A stretch of 64,000 nt of DNA from UBA5536 sp964592595 (lineage in GTDB: Bacteria; Bacteroidota; Bacteroidia; Bacteroidales; F082). Below, in pieces: positions 25,177 through 34,559 of the stretch. A model generated the notes under the pieces. It was not told the DNA's origin, searched no databases, and was given only the letters and a program-made list of their open reading frames with translations. Position numbers and translations under genes: made by a program. Within the stretch, counting starts at the first letter, position 1; every line of letters begins with the position of its first letter. Location: positions 11,396 through 75,395 of the forward strand of contig CAZQFH010000016.1 in assembly GCA_964592595.1 (NCBI GenBank), given 5' to 3'.

Positions 25177-25503
25177 ATGCCACAATCTTTGATTACATAC
25201 CTTATGCAGGTTTTTGGAATCCATCCGGTGGAAGGGATTTCGGAATATCAGCTAATAGTGGAAAAGCTTATGCAGCTGGACGAATCGCTAGGCAAGGCTT
25301 TTGTGCAATTGCAACAGAATTTTGAGGCTTTGGCATTTGTGCAGCGCGACATGGAAATGAGAACAAAAATAAAGGACATCTGGGAAATTCAGTGCCGCAC
25401 CATGAAAAGTATCGTACAACAGAACTTTCAGCAGTTTGCAGAGCTTTGTCGGCTTCACGGATGGGAAATTGACGCCGAAATGGAACTTTTTGATAAAAGT
25501 TAA
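25177..25503 (+). CDS. Small helical protein of unknown function
   Basis: A 108-residue protein that I do not recognise. It is predicted mostly helical, with heptad-like stretches (LMQLDESLGKAFVQLQQNFE, then MKSIVQQNFQQFAELCRLHG) and an acidic end. It has no signal peptide, membrane segment or cysteine motif. The ATG at 25177 is used because the TTG at 25165 lies inside a TAAATTTG promoter box. It has its own promoter and palindrome, is divergent from the exonuclease-dinB operon and precedes rpsP. A role as a DNA-damage accessory protein is only a neighbourhood guess. Confidence 0.6.
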   Translation: MPQSLITYLMQVFGIHPVEGISEYQLIVEKLMQLDESLGKAFVQLQQNFEALAFVQRDMEMRTKIKDIWEIQCRTMKSIVQQNFQQFAELCRLHGWEIDAEMELFDKS

Positions 25504-25523
25504 GTTTTTTTTCGGCATAAAAT

Positions 25524-25553
25524 TTGTAAATCAAAAAAAAATGCCGATTTTTG
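25524..25553 (+). promoter_or_regulatory. rpsP promoter with overlapping inverted repeat
   Basis: TTG (25524-25526), a 19-base spacer and GATTTTTG (25546-25553, one mismatch to TAnnTTTG) make a plausible promoter with a leader of about 50 bases. An inverted repeat TCGGCAT (25512-25518)/ATGCCGA (25541-25547) overlaps it and is followed by five T. That repeat may instead terminate the preceding gene. Confidence 0.45.
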
Positions 25554-25606
25554 CAGCCCGAAAATAAAAAGTTTAATACTCTAATTATCAATTAAAATTA
25601 CAGCTC

Positions 25607-26239
25607 ATGCCAGCAAGAATAAGATTACAACGTCATGGTAAAAAGGGCAGTCCTTTTTATCACATTGTAATTGCGGATGGTCGTGCACCACGAGACGGAA
25701 GATTTATTGAGAAGATTGGCACCTACAATCCCATTACAAACCCTGCCGAAATCATCCTTGATTTCGACAAAGCACTCACCTGGTTGCAGAATGGCGCACA
25801 GCCTTCTGACACTGCCCGTGCAATCCTTTCTTACAAAGGTGTTATTTACAAAAGTCACCTTTTGAAAGGCGTTAAAAAAGGCGCTTTGACTGAAGAACAA
25901 GCTGAAGTTAAGTTCCAAAATTGGCTCAAAGAAAAAGAGGAAAAAATTGAAGCAAAACGCCGTGGCCTTACCGATGCCGAACGCGCAGAACGCAAAAAAG
26001 CACTCGAAGAGGAAGCTAAAGTAAACGAAGCCCGCGCCGCTGAATTAGCCAAGAAAAGAGCTGCTGAGCTTAAAGCTGAAAAAGATTCTGCAGCAGACGA
26101 AGCAGCTGAATCTGCAACTGAAGATGTTGTTGCTGAAGAAACAAACGAAGCTGTAGCTGAGGAATCAAAGGAAGTTGTTGAAGAAACAACCAAAAAGCCT
26201 GCCGCTGAAGATACTAAAGAAGATAAAACTGAGGTATAA
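25607..26239 (+). CDS. rpsP: 30S ribosomal protein S16 with long charged tail
   Basis: A 210-residue protein. Residues 1-80 are canonical bS16 (MPARIRLQRHGKKGSPFYHI, then VADGRAPRDGRFIEKIGTYNP-like sequence, with TARAILSYKGV), part of the 30S body. The rest is a lysine/glutamate/alanine-rich helix and a disordered acidic end, bringing the length to more than twice the E. coli protein. Such tails are common in Bacteroidota S16. No rimM or trmD follows, unlike the proteobacterial order. It is monocistronic, with a promoter at 25524-25553 and a strong terminator directly after it. Confidence 0.96.
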   Translation: MPARIRLQRHGKKGSPFYHIVIADGRAPRDGRFIEKIGTYNPITNPAEIILDFDKALTWLQNGAQPSDTARAILSYKGVIYKSHLLKGVKKGALTEEQAEVKFQNWLKEKEEKIEAKRRGLTDAERAERKKALEEEAKVNEARAAELAKKRAAELKAEKDSAADEAAESATEDVVAEETNEAVAEESKEVVEETTKKPAAEDTKEDKTEV

Positions 26240-26260
26240 AAATAGTTTCGGCCTTATAAG

Positions 26261-26292
26261 AAAACAGCATCTGATTCAGATGCTGTTTTTTT
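26261..26292 (+). terminator. rpsP terminator
   Basis: AACAGCATCTG/CAGATGCTGTT form an 11-base-pair stem with a 3-base loop, extended by A/T pairs, followed by at least nine T. It lies 21 bases after the rpsP stop codon. Confidence 0.93.
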
Positions 26293-26418
26293 TTGGCGCT
26301 GTTTTTTTTAAAAAATCAGAATAAAATGATTGAATTTAACCTTGTTTGCTACAAATAAATTAAATGTTTACCTTTACCGCTTCATTCAATTGACCGGTTA
26401 CCAAAACTTCTTGTGCCT

Positions 26419-28452
26419 ATGCTAAGTTCAAAAAAGTTAAATGCCTTTTGTGATGAAGTAAGGCAGCACATTACGGTTCATCCACTACAGAATATCGAAG
26501 TGGTGATAAATGCTTTGCATCACGCCCTCGGACTTAGTGCAATTTTTACGGGAACTTTGGATGGAGTGAAACAGCAGTTACAATACCGTGCAGTTTTTTT
26601 ACATGGCCGTTTTGTAAAAATCGAACAGCAGCACCATACAGCTTTGTGCCTTAAGATCTTTAACGAAGAAAAAGGTAACTTAATCGTTAAAACTGGTGCT
26701 GAACTCAGGAAATATATTTCGAATGATCTGCTCTTTGAGAATAAACTCATGCGATATTTCGCGGGAACAAAACAATTGATAGGACAGGATAAGTGGATGG
26801 TTTTATGTGGGTTGGATTATAAAGACAGGAATGATTCAGATGAGCTGAGCATGATCATTGGTGAGGCCTCAAAGTTGCTTGTAAGAGAAGATCTGCAACT
26901 TCGAAAAGAACAGCAGTTGGTTGAGGATTTGGAGCGGTATAAGGCTATTTTTTCGAATGCCAATGATGGTATTATGCTCCTCGATAAATCCAATACCATC
27001 GTAGAAGTTAACCAAAAAACTTGTGAATTATTTCTTTGTGAAAGAATAGAAATTCTGGGGAAAAAGCCCTCTGAAATATCTCCAAAAACCCAGCCTGACG
27101 GATCTTTGTCCACCGAAAAGGCAAGGGGGTTAATTCAAAAGGCTTTGGCAGGTGAGCCACAACGTTTTCATTGGCAGCATATGCGGATGGATAACAGCCT
27201 CTTTGAAGCTGAGGTAAGTCTTAATGCCTCAGTTTTACAATCAGGAAGTGTGCTACAGGCGTTAGTAAGGGATGTCACCAGTAGTAAAAAAACTGAAAAA
27301 GCGCTTATTGATGCCCGGCTCAAAGCAGAAGATGCAGATAGACTTAAGTCAGCGTTTTTGGCTAATATGTCGCACGAAATCAGAACCCCGCTCAATTCAA
27401 TCATCGGGTTTTCGGAGATTATGCTCGATGAAGAAACAGATCCGGATGAGAAAGAACAGTTTTTGCAACTCATCAGTTCGGCAGGAAAAACATTGTTACA
27501 GCTAATTGATGATATCATTGATATTTCAAAGATTGAAGCCGGGCAAATCAGAATAGCCTATTCAGAATTTGATTTACATCAGGTACTGGACGAGATTCTA
27601 AGCAATGCCTTCAACGAACGAAAAAAGAGAGAAAAGGAGCATATTCAAGTCTACCTGTGCAAAGGTCTTGATCTCGATAATTTCTTTATTGAATCTGACC
27701 CATTTCGATTTAGGCAGATTATGATGAATCTGCTTGTGAATGCGCTGAAATTTGTTGATACAGGTTTTATAGCGTTTGGATATACCCAGCCCAAAGGAGG
27801 ATTGATACAGTTTTTTGTGAAAGACACCGGAGTAGGTATTGAACGCGAAAAGAGTCATTTGATTTTTCAACGTTTTGGCCAAATCGATAGCACCTATAAA
27901 CGTAACCTTGACGGAACTGGTTTAGGACTTTCAATTTGCAATAGTCTTACCGAATTGCTTGGTGGTAAAATCTGGTTCGACTCGGAAGAAGGAAAAGGCA
28001 CTACCTTTTATTTTACGCTGCCCGCTCCGCGAGATTTATCGCATGAAGATGAGGATGAAGCAGTCCGTTTTGGGAAAATCAATAAGGATTGGTCTGGTCT
28101 TAAGTTTTTAATTGCTGACGATGTTAAGGCCAATTACCTTTTTCTTAAAGCAGTGATGAAAGATACTGCTGCTCAGATTCTATGGGCTCAAAATGGGAAC
28201 GAAGCCTTGAATATGGCTAAGCAACATCCGGATCTTTCGTTGGTATTAATGGATATTCGGATGCCGGAAACAGATGGTTATGAGGCTACTAAGAACATCA
28301 AAGCACTATTCCCGAAATTGCCAATTATTGCACAAACTGCTTTTGCTGAAACCGAAGATCAAAAAGCTGCACTCAATGCAGGATGCGATGACTATATCAC
28401 AAAACCCGTCAGCATTACCGAGCTTTTATCTGTTATTAACAAATTGCTGTAA
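26419..28452 (+). CDS. Hybrid sensor histidine kinase (PAS-HisKA-HATPase-receiver)
   Basis: A 677-residue cytoplasmic kinase without membrane segments. The order is an N-terminal sensory region to about 160, a PAS domain at about 175-290 (YKAIFSNANDGIMLLD), and a dimerisation helix with phospho-histidine H319 in NMSHEIRTPLNSI. Then come an ATPase domain with NLLVNALKF, DTGVGI and GTGLGLSI, and a C-terminal receiver with LIADD, an LMDIRMPETDGYE phospho-aspartate and KPV. A separate Hpt protein, such as the one at 0.3 kb, would be needed for a full relay. The ligand is unknown. The ATG at 26419 is used rather than a GTG two codons earlier. The recQ gene follows after 18 bases. Confidence 0.93.
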   Translation: MLSSKKLNAFCDEVRQHITVHPLQNIEVVINALHHALGLSAIFTGTLDGVKQQLQYRAVFLHGRFVKIEQQHHTALCLKIFNEEKGNLIVKTGAELRKYISNDLLFENKLMRYFAGTKQLIGQDKWMVLCGLDYKDRNDSDELSMIIGEASKLLVREDLQLRKEQQLVEDLERYKAIFSNANDGIMLLDKSNTIVEVNQKTCELFLCERIEILGKKPSEISPKTQPDGSLSTEKARGLIQKALAGEPQRFHWQHMRMDNSLFEAEVSLNASVLQSGSVLQALVRDVTSSKKTEKALIDARLKAEDADRLKSAFLANMSHEIRTPLNSIIGFSEIMLDEETDPDEKEQFLQLISSAGKTLLQLIDDIIDISKIEAGQIRIAYSEFDLHQVLDEILSNAFNERKKREKEHIQVYLCKGLDLDNFFIESDPFRFRQIMMNLLVNALKFVDTGFIAFGYTQPKGGLIQFFVKDTGVGIEREKSHLIFQRFGQIDSTYKRNLDGTGLGLSICNSLTELLGGKIWFDSEEGKGTTFYFTLPAPRDLSHEDEDEAVRFGKINKDWSGLKFLIADDVKANYLFLKAVMKDTAAQILWAQNGNEALNMAKQHPDLSLVLMDIRMPETDGYEATKNIKALFPKLPIIAQTAFAETEDQKAALNAGCDDYITKPVSITELLSVINKLL

Positions 28453-28470
28453 AATTCGGGAGTTTTGCCC

Positions 28471-30402
28471 ATGAGTAAAGAGAGCCGAACAGCACTGCTA
28501 AAGTATTGGGGTTTTAGTAGTTTCCGGCCAATGCAGGAAGAAATTGTAGATCATGTCATTGCCGGTGACGACACCCTTGCCTTGCTGCCAACTGGAGGAG
28601 GAAAGTCAATTTGTTTTCAGGTTCCGGCGATGGTAATGGATGGAATGTGTCTTGTAATCACCCCTTTAATTGCCTTGATGAAAGATCAGGTGCAGCATTT
28701 AAAAAAGAATGGAATTGCTGCTGCTGCCATTTATTCCGGAATGCATTATCAGGAGATGGAGTTGGCTTACAATCAGGCGGCTTTTAATAAATTGAAGTTC
28801 CTTTATTTATCTCCCGAGCGCTTGGTAACAGATCGTTTTACCGATATGGTAAAACGAATGAAAGTTAATTTGCTGGCTGTTGATGAATCGCATTGCATCT
28901 CACAATGGGGCTACGACTTTAGGCCACCCTATTTGCGGATTGCTGAAATAAGGCCTTATATCCCAAATGTTCCTGTGCTGGCGCTCACTGCCACAGCAAC
29001 GCCGGAAGTGGTAGAAGATATTCAGGAGAAACTTCATTTCAGGATGCCTCAGGTTTTTCAAACCAGCTACGAGCGAAAAAATATTACCTACAGCGTGATC
29101 CATGAGGCGGATAAATATGGTGTTTTGTTTCGGCTCTTTAGAAAGTTAGAGCAGGGAAGTGGCATCGTATATGTTAGAAACCGAAAAAGAACACGCGAAA
29201 TAGCCGATTGGCTTAGCAGCAGAGGGATTAGTGCTACCTATTATCATGCCGGATTAGATGCTAGGCTTCGCGATCAGCGGCAGCAAAGCTGGATGAGCGG
29301 AAAATTTAAGGTAATGGTGGCAACCAATGCTTTTGGGATGGGAATTGATAAGCCTGATGTGCGTTTGGTGGTTCATATGGACTTGCCTGATAGCCTCGAA
29401 GCTTATTTTCAGGAAGCTGGAAGAGCAGGAAGAGACGGCCGACCTGCCGAAACTTTTTTAGTGGTCTCGGAGCAGGATATTAAAAATCTGAAAGATGGAT
29501 TTGAAGCTTCTTTTCCTCCGATAAAACAAATTAGGGCAGTTTATGAAGCCCTTGGCAATTTTTTACAAATCCCAGTGGGTGCCGGAAAGGATCAACGATT
29601 TGATTTTGAATTGGTTAAATTTTCAAAAACTTATAATTTCGATGTTCTGGAAACATACAATTGCCTTCGGTTACTTGAAAAGGAAGTTTTTCTGGCAATG
29701 ACCGAAGCAGAAAATGCAGCTACGAAAGTATTTATTAGAGCCAAGCGGGAGGATTTGTATCGTTTTCAGGTGGAACAGCCTGCATATGATGGTTTTATAA
29801 AATATTTATTGCGTAATTTCCCTGGAATTTTATCGGATTTTGTTCAAGTTGATGAGAATCAGCTGGCTTCGAAATTGCTAATTTCAGGGCAGCAAGTAGC
29901 TTCGATGTTTCAAAAATTGCATGATCTTCAGTTTTTGTCATATGCTCCGCGAAAAGAAATGCCACAACTTGTCATGGTTAGCGAACGACTTGCATCTAAA
30001 GATTTGCGGCTAAGTAATGAAGTTTATGCCGATCGCAAAAAAAGTGCAGCCATACGAATACAGGCTGTGATTGATTTTGTGCGTAATGATGAAGTGTGCA
30101 GAAGTATTCAATTACTGGGTTATTTTGGCGAAAGCCATCGCAAGCGTTGTGGAAAATGTGATGTATGTATTGAACGGAACAGCGTTTCGGTTACTGATGT
30201 GGTGTTTCAGAAAGTACGTAATAAAGTTTTTCAGTTAATTGTTAAGCGGCCTGTTCCGGTGTTTGAGGCGGCTGGATCAGTTGAAGGTGTATCGGAGGAA
30301 AAAGTTTTGGAGGTAATCCGTTGGCTTACAGATAATGGACTCATCATCAAAGATAAGAATGGATACTTGAAAAGTAAAACTCAATTGGATATTAATGACT
30401 GA
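28471..30402 (+). CDS. recQ: ATP-dependent DNA helicase RecQ
   Basis: A 643-residue superfamily 2 3'-5' helicase for recombination and fork repair. Walker A is TGGGKS (41-46), the DEAH-box variant is DESH (138-141), and motif VI is EAGRAGRDG. The zinc site is C-x(16-20)-CGKCDVC near residue 560, followed by a winged helix (RQC). There is no HRDC domain, so it is the shorter form. The ATG at 28471 is preferred over a TTG two codons upstream. It lies 18 bases after the hybrid kinase and overlaps the 3-methyladenine glycosylase gene by 8 bases, so the repair pair is co-transcribed. Confidence 0.95.
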   Translation: MSKESRTALLKYWGFSSFRPMQEEIVDHVIAGDDTLALLPTGGGKSICFQVPAMVMDGMCLVITPLIALMKDQVQHLKKNGIAAAAIYSGMHYQEMELAYNQAAFNKLKFLYLSPERLVTDRFTDMVKRMKVNLLAVDESHCISQWGYDFRPPYLRIAEIRPYIPNVPVLALTATATPEVVEDIQEKLHFRMPQVFQTSYERKNITYSVIHEADKYGVLFRLFRKLEQGSGIVYVRNRKRTREIADWLSSRGISATYYHAGLDARLRDQRQQSWMSGKFKVMVATNAFGMGIDKPDVRLVVHMDLPDSLEAYFQEAGRAGRDGRPAETFLVVSEQDIKNLKDGFEASFPPIKQIRAVYEALGNFLQIPVGAGKDQRFDFELVKFSKTYNFDVLETYNCLRLLEKEVFLAMTEAENAATKVFIRAKREDLYRFQVEQPAYDGFIKYLLRNFPGILSDFVQVDENQLASKLLISGQQVASMFQKLHDLQFLSYAPRKEMPQLVMVSERLASKDLRLSNEVYADRKKSAAIRIQAVIDFVRNDEVCRSIQLLGYFGESHRKRCGKCDVCIERNSVSVTDVVFQKVRNKVFQLIVKRPVPVFEAAGSVEGVSEEKVLEVIRWLTDNGLIIKDKNGYLKSKTQLDIND

Positions 30403-30997
30403 GTCGGTTTTGGTAAATCAAGCTTTTCTGTTGCGGAATGACGTTGTTTCAATCGCCCGTGAATTAATTGGAAAGCTATTGATTGTGAATAATCATGGGG
30501 TTGTAAGGGCTGGAATAATCGCTGAAACCGAAGCTTATGCTGGTGTTTCCGATAGGGCTTCTCATGCTTATGGAGGTCGCCGAACCACAAGAACCGAAAC
30601 CTTATATTGCTTAGGTGGAACAGTTTATGTGTATTTGTGTTATGGCGTTCATCATTTGTTTAATATTGTAACGAATAGGGAGGGTATTCCTCATGCAGTG
30701 CTTATTCGCGGTATTTTAGCTGTGAATGTACAAGATATTCCGAAAGATTTTCAGGGTAAATTCGAAACTTGGGAAGGATATGCAAACGGTCCCGGAATAT
30801 TAACCAAAAAGATTGGTATTTCTGCTGTGCATAATGCTGCATTTCTTAATACTGACGCAATTTGGTTGTATGAGCTACTTAGATTCAGTTCTATTGACAT
30901 AATTACAACCACCCGAATAGGCATAGATTATGCCGGAGTTGATGCTAAGCTTCCTTACCGCTTTTATACCAGTCTTTATACACCGGCAAAAAAGTAG
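30395..30997 (+). CDS. DNA-3-methyladenine glycosylase (AAG/MPG family)
   Basis: A 200-residue base-excision glycosylase removing alkylated purines. Family motifs are LIGKLLIV, AETEAYAG (residues 43-50, with the catalytic glutamate), SDRASHAYGGRRTTRTETLY, the YGVHHLFNIVT strand and the NGPGILTKKIGI loop. Length matches bacterial Mpg/AAG. It starts inside the last codons of recQ and is the last gene of that unit. A 125-base gap follows. Confidence 0.94.
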   Translation: MTESVLVNQAFLLRNDVVSIARELIGKLLIVNNHGVVRAGIIAETEAYAGVSDRASHAYGGRRTTRTETLYCLGGTVYVYLCYGVHHLFNIVTNREGIPHAVLIRGILAVNVQDIPKDFQGKFETWEGYANGPGILTKKIGISAVHNAAFLNTDAIWLYELLRFSSIDIITTTRIGIDYAGVDAKLPYRFYTSLYTPAKK

Positions 30998-31071
30998 CTT
31001 TTTTCAGCAGATGAAACATTTAATTATGGAGCACTTCAGGCAATAATTTTTTTAAATTCAAATAATCCAAC

Positions 31072-31079
31072 TATTTTTG
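31072..31079 (+). promoter_or_regulatory. Promoter -7 box for the antiporter operon
   Basis: TATTTTTG exactly fits TAnnTTTG, with transcription predicted near 31083, about 40 bases before the antiporter ATG. The -33 region has TTT but not TTG. Confidence 0.45.
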
Positions 31080-31122
31080 AAGGAGATTTTAAAAACATCA
31101 AACTAATGCTTACCCGAATTTA

Positions 31123-33144
31123 ATGGAATTACCTATTTTAAAAGATGTAGTAATAATACTTGGCTCAAGTGTATTGATAATATTGCTGTTTCAGCGAATC
31201 AAAATGCCTTCGATTTTGGGTTTTATATTTACCGGAATTATTGCCGGTCCGCATGGCTTGAGTTTGGTAGAGGCTTCTCATGAGGTTGAGATTTTGGCTG
31301 AAATGGGCGTTATCTTTTTGCTCTTTGTAATAGGTATTGAGTTTTCGCTCAAGGGTTTGGCGCGAATAAAAAACACTGTATTGATTGGTGGATCTTTGCA
31401 GGTGGGAGGAACGATTTTACTTACTTTTCTTTTTGCCCGACTTGCTGGCTTACCAGCTAATCAGGCAGTTTTTATGGGCTTTTTGCTCTCTTTGAGTAGC
31501 ACAGCCATTGTGTTAAAACTCTTGCAGGAACAAGGTAAAATGGGTAGTCAGCAAGGTAGGTTAGCATTAGGCATCTTAATTTTTCAGGATATCATAGTCG
31601 TCCCAATGATTTTATTCACGCCATTGCTTGCCGGAAATGGAGGGGATATAGTTGAAACAGTATTGCTAATGCTGGGTAAGTTTATTCTTGTGCTTGGTTT
31701 GCTGATTGTATTGGCGCGTTACATCGTGCCTAAAGTATTAAAACGTGTTATTAAAACCCGTAGCCGCGAATTATTTATCCTCACCGTTGTAGTTTTGTGT
31801 TTTGCAACAGCATGGCTCACATCATCTGTTGGATTGTCGTTAGCTTTGGGAGCGTTTTTTGCAGGCTTGATTATTTCTGAATCTGACTACAGCCATCAGG
31901 CTACAGCTAATATATTGCCCTTCAGGGAGATATTTATCAGTTTCTTTTTTGTTTCGGTTGGGATGCTGCTCGATATTTCTCATTTCTTGACTTATTTTTG
32001 GTTGTTACTTTCGCTTACACTTGGCGTGATTATTTTGAAAATGCTGGTCGTTTTTCTTACGGTTTTGGTAAAAAAATATCCTTTAAAAACAGCTTTTATT
32101 GCTGCTTTTACCCTTTTTCAAGTAGGTGAGTTTGCTTTTTTACTTTCTACGATCGGCATGCGTAATAACCTTTTGCCCGACACACTTTATCAACATTTTT
32201 TGGCAATATCCATCCTTTCGATGGGTATTACACCTTTTTTAATGAATTATGCCGAGCGAATCACTAATTGGTTGCTCACCATTACTTTACCATTGGCTGT
32301 TCGCAAACGTCTGGCAAAATTTCAATCGAAAAATAAGGAAAAGCTACAATTGCCTGATATCAATGCAATGAGCGATCATCTGGTAATTATAGGTTTTGGA
32401 GTAAATGGAAAAAACGTTGCCAAAACGGCAGCACAGGCTTCTATTCCTTATATTATTGTCGAGCATGATCATGAAGTATTTGAAGAAGCAAAAGCATTAG
32501 GAGAACCAGTTATTTTTGGTGACGCAACTAATAGCTTTATTCTACAGCATTTGTTTGTTCAGAAAGCCAGAGTTGTAGTATTGGCTATCGCTGATCTCGA
32601 AACGACTAAAAATATTCTGAGTGTTATCCGCTTGTTGAGCGAAACCGCCCATGTGATTGTAAGAACACGCTACATTAAAGAAACACAGCTTATCTTGGAT
32701 TTAGGTGCCGATGAAGTGATTCCGGAAGAATTTGAAACTTCTATAGAGATCTTTACGCGTGTACTCAATCGTTATTTGGTTCCATTGGACGAAATTCAAC
32801 GCTTTACAAATCATATCAGAGCGCACAATTATGAGGTGCTGTGTGCAGCGGGTGAAAGTCAGAAATGTCCGCCACAACTGGAGTTGCACATTCCGGATAT
32901 GATGATTGCTGCTTTACCCGTTCAGCAGGATGATGGACGTATTGTTGGCAAGACAATTCTGGAAAGCGGAATTCGTAAACATTTTAATTTGAATGTGTTA
33001 GCGATTAGGCGTAATAAAAAGTATATCACTAAAATTAAGCCGGATACAAAAATTGAAACTGATGATATGCTGTTTCTTTTTGGTTCGCCTGAGAATATTA
33101 ACAAGATAAATAAATACATCGTTTTAAGGGAAGAAATTGTTTAA
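31123..33144 (+). CDS. CPA2-family cation:proton antiporter with RCK domains
   Basis: A 673-residue inner-membrane protein. Residues 1-400 hold about twelve hydrophobic helices of a KefB/RosB-type Na+/H+ exchanger fold (GFIFTGIIAGPHGL, FLLFVIGIEFS, SLSSTAIVLKLL). An RCK/TrkA-N domain follows at about 418-540 (LVIIGFGVNGKNVA, nucleotide binding). A TrkA-C domain follows at about 590-670 (VGKTILESGIRK). It is probably a K+ or Na+ efflux system gated by a nucleotide ligand. RCK-C domains bind c-di-AMP in some Firmicutes, and cdaA lies 3.5 kb away. The marC gene follows after 3 bases, so this starts an operon. Confidence 0.9.
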   Translation: MELPILKDVVIILGSSVLIILLFQRIKMPSILGFIFTGIIAGPHGLSLVEASHEVEILAEMGVIFLLFVIGIEFSLKGLARIKNTVLIGGSLQVGGTILLTFLFARLAGLPANQAVFMGFLLSLSSTAIVLKLLQEQGKMGSQQGRLALGILIFQDIIVVPMILFTPLLAGNGGDIVETVLLMLGKFILVLGLLIVLARYIVPKVLKRVIKTRSRELFILTVVVLCFATAWLTSSVGLSLALGAFFAGLIISESDYSHQATANILPFREIFISFFFVSVGMLLDISHFLTYFWLLLSLTLGVIILKMLVVFLTVLVKKYPLKTAFIAAFTLFQVGEFAFLLSTIGMRNNLLPDTLYQHFLAISILSMGITPFLMNYAERITNWLLTITLPLAVRKRLAKFQSKNKEKLQLPDINAMSDHLVIIGFGVNGKNVAKTAAQASIPYIIVEHDHEVFEEAKALGEPVIFGDATNSFILQHLFVQKARVVVLAIADLETTKNILSVIRLLSETAHVIVRTRYIKETQLILDLGADEVIPEEFETSIEIFTRVLNRYLVPLDEIQRFTNHIRAHNYEVLCAAGESQKCPPQLELHIPDMMIAALPVQQDDGRIVGKTILESGIRKHFNLNVLAIRRNKKYITKIKPDTKIETDDMLFLFGSPENINKINKYIVLREEIV

Positions 33145-33147
33145 ACT

Positions 33148-33786
33148 ATGCATGATGAAATTCTTTTCGCCTTAACAACTTTTATGGGCTTTTTTGCCAT
33201 AATGAATCCAATCGCAAATACCCCGGTTTTTGTTGGGTTAACTGCAAATATGGCTCAATCAGAGCGAAAAAAGATTGCGCTAAGGGCTGTTCTGATTGCG
33301 TTCATAATCATTGCTTTATTCAGTTTTATGGGTAATATCATATTCAAATTATTTGGGATCACCTTATTTGCTTTTAAGCTAGCCGGCGGTGTGCTTTTAT
33401 TTTTTGTGGGATTTGATTTGCTTCAAGGGAAACAATCTCAGGTTCACCATCCTGAAGAGCAAAAATCTGCTGATCAAAATCAAAATGATGGAGACATAGC
33501 CGTTTCGCCACTGGCATTGCCCATTTTGGCCGGACCTGGCACAATTTCAACAGCAATGAATTTTGTTGGACCAAGCAATGATTTGATTCATATATTCACT
33601 ATTGTTGTTAGTTTTGCAGCGCTGTGCCTGATAACTTATGTCATGTTTGTTTCTGGTAACTGGATCGTAAAGAAATTAGGATCAAATTTGATTAAGGTAA
33701 TCACACGCATTATGGGACTAATCCTTACGGTAATGGCTTCGCAAATGCTTATTGAAGGGATTCAGGGAGCCTTTAATTTGAACTAA
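33148..33786 (+). CDS. MarC-family integral membrane protein
   Basis: A 212-residue protein with six predicted membrane helices and the MarC family features FFAIMNPIANTPVF at the N-terminus and PLALPILAGPGTIS in the second half. The two halves are related and separated by a charged loop (HHPEEQKSADQNQNDGD). The function of MarC proteins is not established; transport has been suggested. It is co-transcribed with the CPA2 antiporter (3-base gap) and probably with the DCC protein (14-base gap). Confidence 0.92.
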   Translation: MHDEILFALTTFMGFFAIMNPIANTPVFVGLTANMAQSERKKIALRAVLIAFIIIALFSFMGNIIFKLFGITLFAFKLAGGVLLFFVGFDLLQGKQSQVHHPEEQKSADQNQNDGDIAVSPLALPILAGPGTISTAMNFVGPSNDLIHIFTIVVSFAALCLITYVMFVSGNWIVKKLGSNLIKVITRIMGLILTVMASQMLIEGIQGAFNLN

Positions 33787-33800
33787 AAATGTAACTAATT

Positions 33801-34196
33801 ATGACTAAACCTGTACTTTTTTTTGACGGTAAATGTGCATTATGCAATGGAGCCGTTCGCTTTGTTTTGAAACACGAAAAAAATCAGAAATTACATTTTG
33901 CAGCATTGGAATCGGATTACGCCAGGGAAGAGTTTGCCGGACTTGATTTACCAGACAGTCTTGTATTTAAAATTGGAAATCAGGTATTTATCAAGTCAGC
34001 CGCAGTTTTTAAAGTTGCAGAATATTTAAAAGGTTGGCCAAGATTATTTCGGGTTTTCAGGTTTTTGCCAAATAGCCTGCTCAATTGGAAATATGATTTA
34101 ATAGCACGCCATCGTAAAAAAATTTTCGGACATTCAAATCATTGTGGGCTTAACCTGGAAAAAGACAGAGCAAGATTCTTGGATTTATCACAATAA
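33801..34196 (+). CDS. DCC-family thiol-disulfide oxidoreductase (DUF393)
   Basis: A 131-residue protein with the family-defining N-terminus VLFFDGKCALCNGAVRF, giving the D-x-x-C-x-x-C site at residues 9-15. A thioredoxin-like fold with FLPNSLLNWKYDLIARHRKK follows. Members are cytoplasmic and of uncertain redox substrate. It lies in a run with marC and a Dabb protein with gaps of 14 and 11 bases, so it is likely in the antiporter operon. Confidence 0.9.
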   Translation: MTKPVLFFDGKCALCNGAVRFVLKHEKNQKLHFAALESDYAREEFAGLDLPDSLVFKIGNQVFIKSAAVFKVAEYLKGWPRLFRVFRFLPNSLLNWKYDLIARHRKKIFGHSNHCGLNLEKDRARFLDLSQ

Positions 34197-34207
34197 AAAC
34201 AAATAAA

Positions 34208-34510
34208 ATGCTTAAGCATATTGTAATGATGCGGTTAAAATCTGCTGAAAAAGAAACTAAGCAAGAGCAGATGAATAAGTTAAAGTTAATGCTCGAAGAT
34301 CTTAAAAATACAATCGATGTGCTTGATCTTCTTGAAGTGGGTTTAAATTTCAGCACAAGATCATCTGCATTTGATTTGGTGTTGGTTACGCATTTCAAGG
34401 GCGAAACAGAACTTGATTTGTATCGCGAACATCCGGAACACCGTAAGGTGCTGGATTTTATCCGCGAAGTGGTTTCAGAAACTGCTGTGGTGGATTATCA
34501 TGTTGATTGA
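34208..34510 (+). CDS. Dabb (stress-responsive A/B barrel) family protein
   Basis: A 100-residue ferredoxin-like barrel protein. The start MLKHIVMMRLK, the central FDLVLVTHFKGETELDLYRE and the ending HRKVLDFIREVV are typical of Dabb proteins. These dimerise, and some act as small enzymes. The activity here is unknown. It lies 11 bases after the DCC gene and 49 bases before an MFS transporter. Confidence 0.9.
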   Translation: MLKHIVMMRLKSAEKETKQEQMNKLKLMLEDLKNTIDVLDLLEVGLNFSTRSSAFDLVLVTHFKGETELDLYREHPEHRKVLDFIREVVSETAVVDYHVD

Positions 34511-34559
34511 TGGATCGATTTTTTATGAATAATTCCACTGATAATCGATATTTTACTTC

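Noticed and set aside
25855..26193. A serine/alanine-rich minus-strand frame over rpsP
   Set aside because: It is the antisense of the lysine/glutamate tail of S16; such low-complexity shadow frames are expected there.
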